A stretch of 64,000 nt of DNA from Bacillus sp. 1NLA3E. GTDB lineage: Bacteria > Bacillota > Bacilli > Bacillales > Cytobacillaceae. The translations under genes and the position numbers were made by a program. Location of the stretch: positions 3,010,001 to 3,074,000 of the forward strand of contig NC_021171.1 in the NCBI RefSeq assembly GCF_000242895.2, given 5' to 3'. Of the stretch, positions 25,615 to 34,031 are shown one piece after another. How positions within the stretch are numbered: position 1 is the first letter of the stretch; every line of letters starts with the position of its first letter. The notes below the pieces were generated by a model, which was not told where the DNA came from, did no database searches, and was given only the letters and a program-made list of their open reading frames with translations.

Positions 25615-25821
25615 TTATTTTTGTTTGTTATCTAATTTTCTTTCAAGCAACTCTACTCGTTTTTTTAAAAAATCTATTTCCTTTGTTAACTCTGCATCAC
25701 TGTTCTTTTTTGACTTTAGTGTAGTTTTATAGATTTGGTTAAATCCCCAATACATCATTAAAAAGCATACTCCCAGTAAGAACAAAATAATTATGATACC
25801 AAATAAAGTTTCTAAAATAAT
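25615..25821 (-). CDS. Single-helix/coiled-coil protein, probable ATT start, 68 aa
   Basis: No ATG, GTG or TTG start fits. AAGGAG at 25,829-25,834 (minus sense) lies 7 bases before an ATT codon at 25,821, and an in-frame TGA sits just upstream, so translation would begin IILETLFGIIIILFLLGVCF. A membrane helix is followed by an amphipathic tail (LTKEIDFLKKRVELLERKLD) with a clear leucine heptad. The layout repeats that of the 53-residue protein at 472. The alternative start is a TTG 37 bases inside, with no ribosome binding site and loss of half the helix. Confidence 0.5.
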   Translation of the reverse strand: MILETLFGIIIILFLLGVCFLMMYWGFNQIYKTTLKSKKNSDAELTKEIDFLKKRVELLERKLDNKQK

Positions 25822-25871
25822 ACGTCAACTCCTTATTCCAATTCCACTAACCTGACCTTTAATGCAATAAA

Positions 25872-25925
25872 TTCAACTAAAAGGGCACCAATCCTTTTTC
25901 AGATAGCGCCCTTTAGTGGAATACC
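25872..25925. repeat. Hairpin repeat, copy 12
   Basis: CAACTAAAAGGGCACCAATCC, TTTTTC loop, then AGATAGCGCCCTTTAGTGGAATAC. It matches the variant at 715 and lies against the stop of the membrane gene at 25,931. Confidence 0.65.
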
Positions 25926-25930
25926 AAAAA

Positions 25931-26266
25931 CTACCCGACATATTGAAGAATTAACTGATATAATGCTATGGAAAATCCTAAAATACTCGCTTTCATTTTA
26001 GATGGATGGATTCTTTTGCTGCCAAACAAGTAAAAGAAAACTACTATAAATCCCAAGGGAATCCATAGCTGAAAGACACCTTCTTTGGTACTGCGAGAAA
26101 AAATTGGAGCAATGTAAGTGCTAATCAGAAAGTAAAAGAAAACCGTAAAACGTCGTGTTTCTAATTGCTTGCTCCACCTTACTAAAAGGAAAATAATAAT
26201 TATTGCGATAATTGTAATGTGTAAAGGGGGTAGAACAATAGCACCGTTCCCAAATTTGAATTCCAT
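25931..26266 (-). CDS. Small polytopic membrane protein, 111 aa
   Basis: The ATG at 26,266 lies 9 bases after GGAGGG; an upstream in-frame start at 26,302 would place that ribosome binding site inside the gene. Four hydrophobic segments (LHITIIAIIIIFLLV, FTVFFYFLISTYIAPIF, FQLWIPLGFIVVFFYLF and SILGFSIALYQLILQYV) with basic loops (RWSKQLETRR, KRIHPSKMK). There is no known domain. It is close in size and layout to the 95-residue protein next door, but sequence similarity is weak. Confidence 0.6.
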   Translation of the reverse strand: MEFKFGNGAIVLPPLHITIIAIIIIFLLVRWSKQLETRRFTVFFYFLISTYIAPIFSRSTKEGVFQLWIPLGFIVVFFYLFGSKRIHPSKMKASILGFSIALYQLILQYVG

Positions 26267-26384
26267 TCTGCATTGCCCTCCTTTTTTAAAGTATATCACC
26301 ATTTATGGTAAAATTTTGGAATACTTTTTTTATATGAAGTCATATCTTCCTCCATAAATATCATTTAACCTTATTCCTACTTTA

Positions 26385-26528
26385 CTAACCTGCAACGTTC
26401 GTAAGTACAAAATTTCACAATCTCTTCTAACCTTTAACCTAGATACCCAGGTGTTGTTCAACAATCTGGCCCTAAAATGGAAAAAAGCACTTTCCTTATT
26501 ACAGGAAAGCGCCCTTTAATGGAACAAC
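26385..26528. repeat. Hairpin repeat, copy 13, with companion segment
   Basis: The companion segment (ACAAAATTTCACAATCTCTT..CCTAGATACCCAGG) leads into CAATCTGGCCCTAAAATGG, then arms GCACTTTCCT and AGGAAAGCGC, then CCTTTAATGGAACAACC. On the minus strand the stem is fully paired with one G-U and is followed by TTTTTTCC, the form of an intrinsic terminator. It is the closest intact relative of the copy split by the intron at 30,969. Confidence 0.8.
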
Positions 26529-26679
26529 CAGGAGCTACTTATAGTCTAGTAGGGGACAAAACCTTATTGCTTGATACACGTTATCTATATTTTCATAAAT
26601 ACCTTCAGTTACCGAACACATCGAGGTGCTATTTGACATTATAAATTTTGTTACATAAGGAAACATTTTTGCCCTACTA

Positions 26680-27762
26680 TTACGACACCCATGTTGAGCA
26701 AACGTTATTTCTTCCTGTCCGTTTTGCATTATACAATGCTTTGTCAGCTTGGCGTACTAGATGCTCTGGATATTGAGTTGTCTCCAAATATGTTGCTACA
26801 CCAATTGAAATTGTTACATTTATTTCCTTTCCATTAGGAAATTTAATTTTATGGTTTTCAACAGCATAACGAATCTTTTCAGCAATTTCTAATGCTTGGG
26901 CATGATTACAATTTAATAACAATACAGAAAATTCCTCACCCCCCATCCTTGAAACGATGTCAAAGGAACGGGCACAACTAGATATTAAAGCCCCTAGTTT
27001 TCTTAAAACTTCATCACCTACAATGTGACCAAATGTATCGTTTACCATTTTAAAATGGTCAATATCTATCATAAGAAAAGATAACTTTTCACTATATTCC
27101 TTTGCCTTTTTAATAGATGCATTTAATTTAGAATCAAAATAGCGAACATTATATAAACCAGTTAGGAAATCTGTTGTTGAATCTTTTTTCATTTCATAAA
27201 ATATTCGTTTGGACTGAATGATGAAATTAGCACAATAAAAAATTAAAGCTCCTGCAATTATGCTAATTACCCAATATTTAATCATGAAATCATAGAATCC
27301 CTTTGACATACCTAATAAATAAAGAAAGCCCGTAGTAAGTGTTACCAAGCTAAAAAGATACATGTATATCCACTTCTTGAGCTCAGAAAAACTTAATTTT
27401 GAAATAAAAGTGGCAAAAGTTCCTATGCAAACCATCATGACAACCGAAATCAAGAGCGATATTGTAGAACCACTAAAAAATATAGCCCTACATAAACAGA
27501 TAATTATTACTGAAACAAAAGTAGCAATATAACCACCATATAGAGCTGATAAAAGAATAGCTACATGCCTAAAATCCATTATGATTGTTGGGGTTAAATG
27601 GATAGAAAATTCCATTAAGAATGAGCCTAGAATTCCTGTAGAAATACCTAATATTAACTTTTGCAAAATATTATCAATAATGGGCATACGTCTTAATGCC
27701 ATTCCTCCAATGAACAGGAAGGTAATAACAATACAAACATGAACAAACAAATCTTTTAACAT
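26680..27762 (-). CDS. Diguanylate cyclase with 5TM sensor
   Basis: The ATG at 27,762, 7 bases after AGGGG, is preferred to one 48 bases upstream. Of 360 residues, the first 185 form five or six membrane helices of the 5TMR_LYT type (GISTGILGSFLMEFSIHLTP, LLSALYGGYIATFVSVI), and residues 200-360 form a GGDEF domain. The active site is GGEEF (274-278), with the product-binding I-site RSFD five residues before it. It should make c-di-GMP at the membrane and be product-inhibited. The HD-GYP protein and a broken GGDEF gene lie just upstream. Confidence 0.9.
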   Translation of the reverse strand: MLKDLFVHVCIVITFLFIGGMALRRMPIIDNILQKLILGISTGILGSFLMEFSIHLTPTIIMDFRHVAILLSALYGGYIATFVSVIIICLCRAIFFSGSTISLLISVVMMVCIGTFATFISKLSFSELKKWIYMYLFSLVTLTTGFLYLLGMSKGFYDFMIKYWVISIIAGALIFYCANFIIQSKRIFYEMKKDSTTDFLTGLYNVRYFDSKLNASIKKAKEYSEKLSFLMIDIDHFKMVNDTFGHIVGDEVLRKLGALISSCARSFDIVSRMGGEEFSVLLLNCNHAQALEIAEKIRYAVENHKIKFPNGKEINVTISIGVATYLETTQYPEHLVRQADKALYNAKRTGRNNVCSTWVS

Positions 27763-28146
27763 AGTGTTTCCCCTAATTAGTAAATATATTCCAATCAAAA
27801 CAATACACAAAAAATTATATTTAAAAAATGAAATTAACCATATTATAGCAAAAAAATGTTTTTTTAGGGGAAGAAAGAAATTTTGTTTTTCTGCAATTAA
27901 TTAGTGCGAAGTCTAAAATTCTTCAGCTATCCTGAAATGTTAATTTAAGTGTAATACTTAACAATCAACCCCTAATTTATTTTCAAATTCTGAATGATTT
28001 CCTCCACAATCTTGCCCGTTTGCTGAAGAAAAGCGACTCTTTTGTCTCTTTTGAGTTACATTAGATTGGTTCGCAAAAAAAAAATCATACTCTTCGGTTA
28101 AATTTTCGACGAATAACCAAGAGTATGAGTTTCTTTTTTAAAATAA
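27763..28146. other. Gene-free stretch between cyclase and secreted-protein genes
   Basis: AT-rich sequence with a half hairpin-repeat (CACAATCTTGCCCGTTTGCTGAAG, 28,001-28,024), the cyclase promoter region and, at its right end, the terminator listed next. Nothing else was seen. Confidence 0.5.
28083..28139 (-). terminator. Terminator of the 98-aa secreted-protein gene
   Basis: ATCATACTCTT / AAGAGTATGA stem with inner GGTT/AACC pairs; on the minus strand it is followed by a run of T (plus-strand A run at 28,074-28,084). Confidence 0.8.
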
Positions 28147-28443
28147 TTAGAATCCGCCTACTGGAGGATCGGCAGCTACAATCGTTTCACCATTCAATAC
28201 AATCCAAATGTATGAATGGTCAACATCTCTTCCAGTAATCTGTTCTACTTTTTCATGGATACTTTCCTGATGTTCAAACATATCCTGCGCCTTACTAGAA
28301 TCTAATGGGAAATGCTCAATATTTCCGTTCGTACTAATTTCAATATAAGTATCATATTGAGGTAAATACTCAGCACTTCCATTACCAGCATAAAGAATCA
28401 AAGATACTAATAATACTGTAAGTAAAACTCCTAGTCTTCTCAA
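28147..28443 (-). CDS. Small secreted protein, 98 aa
   Basis: The N terminus MRRLGVLLTVLLVSLILYAG is a classical signal peptide with cleavage likely after GSA (residue 24), leaving about 74 residues: YLPQYDTYIEISTNGNIEHF, a helical middle and VLNGETIVAADPPVGGF at the end. It ends 17 bases before the start region of the HD-GYP gene's stop side, so the two are probably co-transcribed. A role linked to c-di-GMP signalling is possible from position only. Confidence 0.65.
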   Translation of the reverse strand: MRRLGVLLTVLLVSLILYAGNGSAEYLPQYDTYIEISTNGNIEHFPLDSSKAQDMFEHQESIHEKVEQITGRDVDHSYIWIVLNGETIVAADPPVGGF

Positions 28444-28460
28444 GGTTCTTCACCTCCTTG

Positions 28461-29357
28461 TTAATTATTTTGATATAATCCTAGGAAAATTTCAACAACT
28501 TTAGGATTATACATTTTTTCACTATTATTTTTAATTTCTTGTATCGCAATTTCTTTAGATAATCTTTTTCTATATATTCTATCCGTTGTCATGGCATCAT
28601 AAGAGTCTACAACAGATATTATTGCAGCACTAATGTCTATCTCGTCTCCTTTTAGGCCTTTAGGATAACCTTTACCGTCCCATCTCTCATGGTGTTGTTC
28701 AACGATTTTACCGGCTTCAATTAAAAAAGGATTGCCTGTTTCATCTAAAATATCTTTACCATATGTTGCATGCCTCTTTAAAACGTTCCAATCACTATCT
28801 GATAATTTTGTCGATTTATTTAATATTTCTAATGGGATCTTTATTTTCCCTACATCGTGAAAGAAGGATGCACAATTTAATACATACATTTCGTGGTTGG
28901 ACAGGTTCATTTCTGATCCAACTTTCATGGATAACTTCATAATTCTTTCGCAATGGTCAGCAGTATATCCATCTTTCTTCTCGACATCTACAGCTAAATC
29001 CATTAATTTTCCTAGGCTTTCACTATAACGATAAAAAACAGGTTGTGAAGTAACGTAGATAAATTCTGTATCTTCATCCGCAATAAAAAACAAAAATTCT
29101 TTAACTGGACATAAACTTAAATAATCACCTGTTTGTAGAATAATAAAACTCTTATCTTTCTGACAGGTCATTTTTCCTTTTGTAATATACATAAATTCTA
29201 AAGCTTCCCAGCCTTCTTCAGGAGTAATTCCCCAACTCTGTCCTTCTTTAAGCTCATGTTTGATAACTTCTGTTCCATCTTTAAAACCCAAAAGGGAGGC
29301 TTTTAGGCCTTTTAAAATTACTGTATCAATTGGACTGTTTTCGTAGTGGTTGCTCAT
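28461..29357 (-). CDS. Cupin-HD-GYP domain protein
   Basis: The ATG at 29,357 follows AGGGGT by 7 bases. Residues 15-105 form a small beta-barrel of cupin type (GQSWGITPEEGWEALEFMYI, LQTGDYLSLCP). Residues 118-298 are an HD-GYP domain: FFHDVGKIKIP (His167-Asp168), HHERWDGKGYPKG (222-234), DSYDAMTTDRIYRKRLS. HD-GYP enzymes hydrolyse c-di-GMP, so this would oppose the cyclase nearby. The N-terminal cupin may bind the signal that controls it. Direct proof of activity is lacking, since some family members are inactive. Confidence 0.85.
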   Translation of the reverse strand: MSNHYENSPIDTVILKGLKASLLGFKDGTEVIKHELKEGQSWGITPEEGWEALEFMYITKGKMTCQKDKSFIILQTGDYLSLCPVKEFLFFIADEDTEFIYVTSQPVFYRYSESLGKLMDLAVDVEKKDGYTADHCERIMKLSMKVGSEMNLSNHEMYVLNCASFFHDVGKIKIPLEILNKSTKLSDSDWNVLKRHATYGKDILDETGNPFLIEAGKIVEQHHERWDGKGYPKGLKGDEIDISAAIISVVDSYDAMTTDRIYRKRLSKEIAIQEIKNNSEKMYNPKVVEIFLGLYQNN

Positions 29358-29646
29358 ATTGAATACCCCTAACAATATTTTATACATATCTATAATATCA
29401 CATTAACTTTTATAAATATCCACAAGACTTAATTAGATATTTGAACTCAGGAATAGTTTTTTATTATAGTTAAAATCTCCAAAAGTTCCCTATTTGTTTT
29501 AGGTTTAATTTGGATTAGTTCAAAAAATAAATTTGTTAGAATAATAACAATATAATAAAATAAAGTTGATAGAGAATGCAAAAATATAAATACAAATTAT
29601 AATGGTATTTGTATTGACACTATAATCGGAGACAGGAGGGGAGTAT

Positions 29647-30281
29647 ATGGAATATAAAGGTCGGATAACACTGTTAAGTAGTTCTTTATCCTTTAGTTTA
29701 ATCTCTTTATTTATCTTTAAAGAACCTTTATTAGAACAAATCCCTACCTCAATTGTAGCGTAATATTAAGTTGGGTTTTTGGTAAACAGTTTGATAACTT
29801 AAAATTTCTTTCTGATAGGGATTTTTTAACAAAGTTATATACCAGAAGGTATGTCTATAATGTATTCCCTAAATTATTAAAGACAAATGAAAATATTGGT
29901 GTATTGGTTCTTGATATTAATAATTTTAAAAAAATAAATGACAAGCATGGTCACGAATATGGAGACAAAACACTCCAAATAGTATCAAAGATAATTTTAA
30001 GTAGCGTAAGGAAAACCGACATTGTTGCCAGATGGGGTGGAGACGAATTTCTAGTAATTTGTCCTAAGGCTGACAAAGATGAAACTAAAAAGATATTAAG
30101 TAGGGTTATAGAAGATAAATATGGAACAAATATTGGTTTATCTGCTGGAATGGCACTCTTCCCTTATGACGGTGAAACTTTAGATAAGTTGATTAATGCT
30201 GCTGATAGAAAGATGTATAAGTCTAAGGATATAAATAAGAGTTGCATTTGTGCTTATGAGGACTTTGAGTTAGTTCATTAG
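29647..30281 (+). pseudogene. Frameshifted GGDEF gene
   Basis: ATG 29,647, after GGAGGGGAG, opens MEYKGRITLLSSSLSFSLIS and continues as one membrane segment to PTSIVA, then meets TAA at 29,761. The reading resumes two positions over from 29,763 as ILSWVFGKQFDNLKFLSDRD, LTKLYTRRYVYNVFPKL and a complete GGDEF domain with WGGDEF and I-site-like RKTD. One base lost near 29,760 explains it. The gene diverges from the HD-GYP gene. A sequencing error remains possible. Confidence 0.7.
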
Positions 30282-30302
30282 AATAGGTATGTTGTTTTAT
30301 AA

Positions 30303-30419
30303 AACCAAAATGACGGCGGTTTGTGGATGTATGCCATCATTTTTGAAGAATACGGAGAGCTTTGGTTGTCGTTATATAATGAGTTTCTTAAGATAAGAAA
30401 CAATCCATATGAGCTATAA
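30303..30419 (+). pseudogene. C-terminal fragment of an unknown protein
   Basis: The frame NQNDGGLWMYAIIFEEYGEL, WLSLYNEFLKIRNNPYEL, then TAA has normal protein composition but no start or ribosome binding site, and its 5' part is missing. It follows the broken GGDEF gene by 20 bases. It looks like the tail of a deleted gene. The family is not recognised. Confidence 0.4.
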
Positions 30420-30472
30420 AAAAAGTTATGCAAAAGGAATAAAAAGGGGACCGCTAAGTAGCGGTCCTTGCT

Positions 30473-30714
30473 TTATTCTTCTTTGTCTGGAGCTCCGCAC
30501 AATTCACACGGTTCAGTTTCTGGATATTTATTTGAGGTGTAAATGTATTTGTTAATGCAACTTTTAACTTCTTCCTCAGAAACCACTTTTAAATTGCGAA
30601 AATCGAAAAACTCACCCTCATTATAGGTATAAAATTGAAATCCACTGACTTTACCTGTTTTCACAGCATCAATGGTTCTTCAATCCCTTCTTGATATTTT
30701 TCATATTTAGACAT
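30473..30714 (-). pseudogene. Small protein gene with a frameshift
   Basis: ATG 30,714, behind GGGAGGGGGAG, starts MSKYEKYQEGIEEP and reaches TGA after 17 codons. One frame over, from about 30,680, it continues DAVKTGKVSGFQFYTYNEGE to the CELCGAPDKEE end (TAA at 30,473). The strong ribosome binding site belongs to the first part and the longer domain to the second, so a single base change has probably split an 80-residue protein. The C-terminal CxxC could bind metal. The family is unknown. Confidence 0.5.
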
Positions 30715-30914
30715 GGCTCCCCCTCCCAAGAGTTGTAATGGTTAATTGCCACTGTTTTGAAATTCAAAATCCTTCTCATATGAAGCAAATATGCCAACAT
30801 TTCTGAAATGAGAAGAACTATTCCATGTTAGCTGATTTCTTTTGTACATTCTTCATACCAACCATTATTGTCACATAAATTTTTATATGAATATCCAACT
30901 TTCTTTAAATGTGT

Positions 30915-30968
30915 TTTTCAATTAAATGGCCCTAAAATGGAAAAAAACACTTTCCTTATTGCAGGAAA
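30915..30968. repeat. Hairpin repeat, copy 14, left part (interrupted by the intron)
   Basis: TTAAATGGCCCTAAAATGG, then ACTTTCCTTATTGCAGGAAA up to 30,968. The right part, GCGCCCGATTGTGGAAGATC, resumes at 33,630. Joining the two restores a standard repeat, so the intron ends are known to the base. Confidence 0.85.
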
Positions 30969-31099
30969 GTAGCAATAGGTAAACCTTTGATGTTATCTCC
31001 AGCTTTTCCCTTGCCCCACACGGAACGTGATAGTTTCCCATCATTCCGCGCTCCATCTAACGATTTGTACTAGATTATAAGTTCCTTGTTACCCATCCA

Positions 31100-31540
31100 T
31101 TATGAGATTGGTTCTATTCCGCATTTTTCGCGGTAAGTATTAATTTTCTGAACCATAGGTCCAGAAATTCCAAGTTTCGATATGAGTATTGTAATCGTCT
31201 TTTTATCCGTCATATGAATTAATTGATGCACATCTTTATGGAGAATGCGAAGGTTTTTAAATTGATCGCTTCCATCAAGATGTACTGGGATATAATGATG
31301 ACAGTGAACTTCATTAGCATATAGGAAATTGCCTGTGATTTCACATTTCCCCATTTTCATACTGTATCGGCTAATCCGATTATCCAAATATTCAACACTT
31401 CGTGCCTGAATAGTTGACTTCATCAATAATGAGATTTCCCGTTGAATATCCGTTTGAATCTTTTTATGTATACGTGCTCTTCCTTCAATTGTAAAAGGGG
31501 TAAGACCATGACTAAAGTTCATGGCGTTCCTAGTTTTCAC
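31100..31540 (-). pseudogene. Group II intron-encoded protein, C-terminal HNH endonuclease part
   Basis: In the same frame as the reverse transcriptase and 14 codons beyond its stop, the frame continues NAMNFSHGLTPFTIEGRARI, then a basic helix and the HNH domain CEITGNFLYANEVHCHHYIP, HLDGSDQFKNLRILHKDVHQ. These are the D/En parts of a normal intron-encoded protein of about 600 residues. No ribosome binding site precedes the GTG at 31,540, so it is probably not made as a separate protein unless the stop is read through. Confidence 0.75.
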
Positions 31541-31582
31541 ATAAGAAAGAGGGAATAGATATACATTAGCTACTTTAAACGT

Positions 31583-32953
31583 TTAAGTTCCTGTGCTGTA
31601 AAATTTCTTATAAGTAGGAGATGCATTTGATGGATGTTCATATATACCGACGGATTTTAGACGATTGTACATAAAGGATTGCAGTTCGTAGGCAATGCGA
31701 GAGAACTCTATATTAACATGGGTTGCTCGATTGAAATAATTATGCATTCCTAAGACGAAACTATTGAAAAGTAAAGCATTTTGAGATGTTGGGGACGCTC
31801 TAAGTATCTGAATGCGTTTTTTCGCTTCAGCCTTGATTTTTTGCTTTTTGTTATCTTTTATTCCCGTGTGGGCAACCCTCTTGTTTCTTTTCTTGTTCGC
31901 CCTAATCGTGAAACCTAGAAATTCTGAATTGCGTTTTCGAAGGTTTACAATTTGAGATTTTTCTGGCGAAACATCTAATTTTAGGCGGTCTTTTAGGTAC
32001 TGCCTTACGGCAGCAAACCATCTTTGGGCTGTTTTCCAATCTCGACAGAGAATTTTAAAGTCGTCTGCATAACGAACCAAATATCCTTCATTAAGATTGG
32101 TACGTTTTTTGGCATACAGCTGACCTTCTCTTGTTTTGTATGGTCGATTTAAAGGAAAGAACTCCCATTGTGTGGATACCCATTGGTCTAAATCGTTAAG
32201 GACAACATTAGAAAGTAAAGGCGATAACAATCCACCTTGAGGTGCCCCTTTTGAAGGGATTCCTTCTCCATCAATTTCAGCTTTTAGCATTTTGGAAATA
32301 CAAACTAAGACCTTTTTATCTTGAATACCTAGATTCCACAGTTGTTTGATAAGCAAGGTATGGTTGATATTATCGAAGAAACCTTTAGTATCAATGTCAA
32401 CTACATAGTGAAGTGATGCGTGATTAACTAAGGATTGTACTCTTGCCATTGAATGGTAAGTAGACCGAAGAGGTCTAAAACCATAGCTATGTTTATAGAA
32501 TTGAGCTTCTGCAATAGGTTCCAGAACTTGCTTGAAGCACTGTTGGATAATTCGGTCTAAAATACAAGGAATTCCAAGCGGTCTCATCTTTCCATTTTCT
32601 TTTTCAATCAGTTTTCGTCTTACTTTCTTTGGACGATAGTTTCGTAATTTACTTTGTACAGTGGTTACTAGTTCATCTTCAGACAGTATTTTTATATCGC
32701 TTATAGTTTTACCATCTGTTCCCGCAGTTTTTGAACCTTTATTAGATTTTATGATTCGATAAGACAGTAGAATATTTTCTCTTGATGTAATAAAGTCATA
32801 TAATCGGGTAAAAGATTCTTTACGAGTGGCTCTATCATATAAATCCGTAAAAGTTTCAGTCATACTGTAGTAATCCCAATATCGTAGAGCTTGCACTGTG
32901 GCATCCCCCCCTCTCCGAGGTGATGTTCCCATGTTCATACCCGATCGGTGCAA
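31583..32953 (-). CDS. ltrA-like: Group II intron reverse transcriptase/maturase, truncated by an in-frame stop
   Basis: 456 residues: RT fingers and palm with GKMRPLGIP, TKGFFDNINH, GAPQGGLLSPLLSNVVL and catalytic LVRYADDFKI (YADD), then FLGFTIR and a thumb/X region to FYSTGT, where TAA ends it. An intact protein would read on in the same frame into the HNH domain. The RT and most of X remain, so splicing help and reverse transcription could persist, but DNA binding and second-strand cleavage would be lost. The N-terminal start is uncertain; MTETFTDLYDRA is an internal alternative. Confidence 0.85.
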   Translation of the reverse strand: MHRSGMNMGTSPRRGGDATVQALRYWDYYSMTETFTDLYDRATRKESFTRLYDFITSRENILLSYRIIKSNKGSKTAGTDGKTISDIKILSEDELVTTVQSKLRNYRPKKVRRKLIEKENGKMRPLGIPCILDRIIQQCFKQVLEPIAEAQFYKHSYGFRPLRSTYHSMARVQSLVNHASLHYVVDIDTKGFFDNINHTLLIKQLWNLGIQDKKVLVCISKMLKAEIDGEGIPSKGAPQGGLLSPLLSNVVLNDLDQWVSTQWEFFPLNRPYKTREGQLYAKKRTNLNEGYLVRYADDFKILCRDWKTAQRWFAAVRQYLKDRLKLDVSPEKSQIVNLRKRNSEFLGFTIRANKKRNKRVAHTGIKDNKKQKIKAEAKKRIQILRASPTSQNALLFNSFVLGMHNYFNRATHVNIEFSRIAYELQSFMYNRLKSVGIYEHPSNASPTYKKFYSTGT

Positions 32954-33629
32954 TGCACTTTAGGAAAATAATCGTTTGATTTCGCTAGACTCGGGGCTGT
33001 TCCTCCGCTCCCATTACAGAAGTTTCATAGGTCGTGCCCCTACCCTCACAAGGATAAATGTATTTCGGTTTAACCTTATAACAACCATTTCAGGTGACAG
33101 CCTTCGTTTCAATGTTCCTTGCTTTCCGCGTTCCTTACAACCTAGCTATCCTCCCTAGACGTAGGTGCTTTCTTTAAGCCTGTGAGCTGGATATCGCCAT
33201 AGTTCGATATAGCGTGTTTCAGAGGGCGCATTTTTACTCCACACCACTCACACCATCGTTAGATGGTCCATAGGTTTCCATATGTTCAATCTTTAGACCC
33301 TTAAATTCGAAAGTTCGTCAGTTCCTATATCTGGAACGATTCTCACCATATCTAGTTTTTCAGCCGCCCGGCATATCCATTGGCATGGCATCACGAAAAA
33401 AAAAAAAAAGTGAGTCTTTAGCCTCTGTTCTGCCGACTCCACCTGGCTTCATACCCCATAATCTGTCAATTATGACGCATGCAGGAGTATTGTCGGGATG
33501 GTTTCAGGTAACATGGTTCCGTCATTCCCATCCTCGGTTGTAAAGTTGAGATTTTAATTTTAGTATTATATAAAATTGAAAAGTCTCCTGTTTTTCGCAC
33601 TTTAGTGCTTATAACAGAACACATCGCAC

Positions 33630-34031
33630 GCGCCCGATTGTGGAAGATCATTTATTAAATCTTGTTCAAGATAAACACCCTGTTAGCTTAAAAAAGCTGC
33701 CTTAGCAACGCTTTACGACGATTCTTATTGAAGTACATTTAGATATTTAGTCTTTGCAAAATAGACACCTTGGCCATTTTGTTGTTGTAAAAACCAAAAT
33801 GGAATTGGTGGGTCGTATTCCAATTTTTAGTAGATACTGAAACCCATATAGAAGCATTCCCTTTGGAAACAATGTTAGATGAAACTTAGTACTCAGTAAT
33901 AGGGGGGCCTACCAGCAAAACGCGAAAAACATACGCTAAGCAAATTTCAACATGAAGAAAGCTGATTTTCCTTTAGTCCTTAGGATTCATCGGCTTTTAA
34001 TCTTTTTGGGGGTAATATATTTGATTTATAA
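33630..34031. other. Right half of the split repeat and gene-free sequence
   Basis: 33,630-33,650 completes the interrupted hairpin repeat. A half-unit and a hairpin, CCATTTTG/CAAAATGG (33,773-33,802), follow. A short frame around 33,820-33,880 (FQFLVDTETHIEAFPLETML) may be a gene remnant but has no start and meets TAG. Nothing else was seen. Confidence 0.45.

Larger units (their letters stand above)
30969..33629 (-). mobile_element. Group II intron, about 2.66 kb, inserted in a hairpin repeat
   Basis: The minus-strand 5' end is GTGCGATGTG at 33,629, matching the group II start GUGYG; the 3' end is ...CTATTGCTAC at 30,969, matching AY. A domain V hairpin is visible at about 31,016-31,053 (minus: AGCGCGGAATGATGGGAAAC, then TATCACGTTCCGTGT), with the AGC triad, GAAA loop and CG bulge. 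Domain VI follows, with a candidate branch A near the end. A candidate EBS1, GCGCCC (33,229-33,224), is complementary to the last six exon bases, GGGCGC. The intron-encoded protein is split by a stop codon. Confidence 0.9.

Noticed and set aside
33466-33651. 61-residue ORF next to the intron 5' end
   Set aside because: It lies within the intron's domain I RNA and crosses the intron-exon border; no protein-like features.
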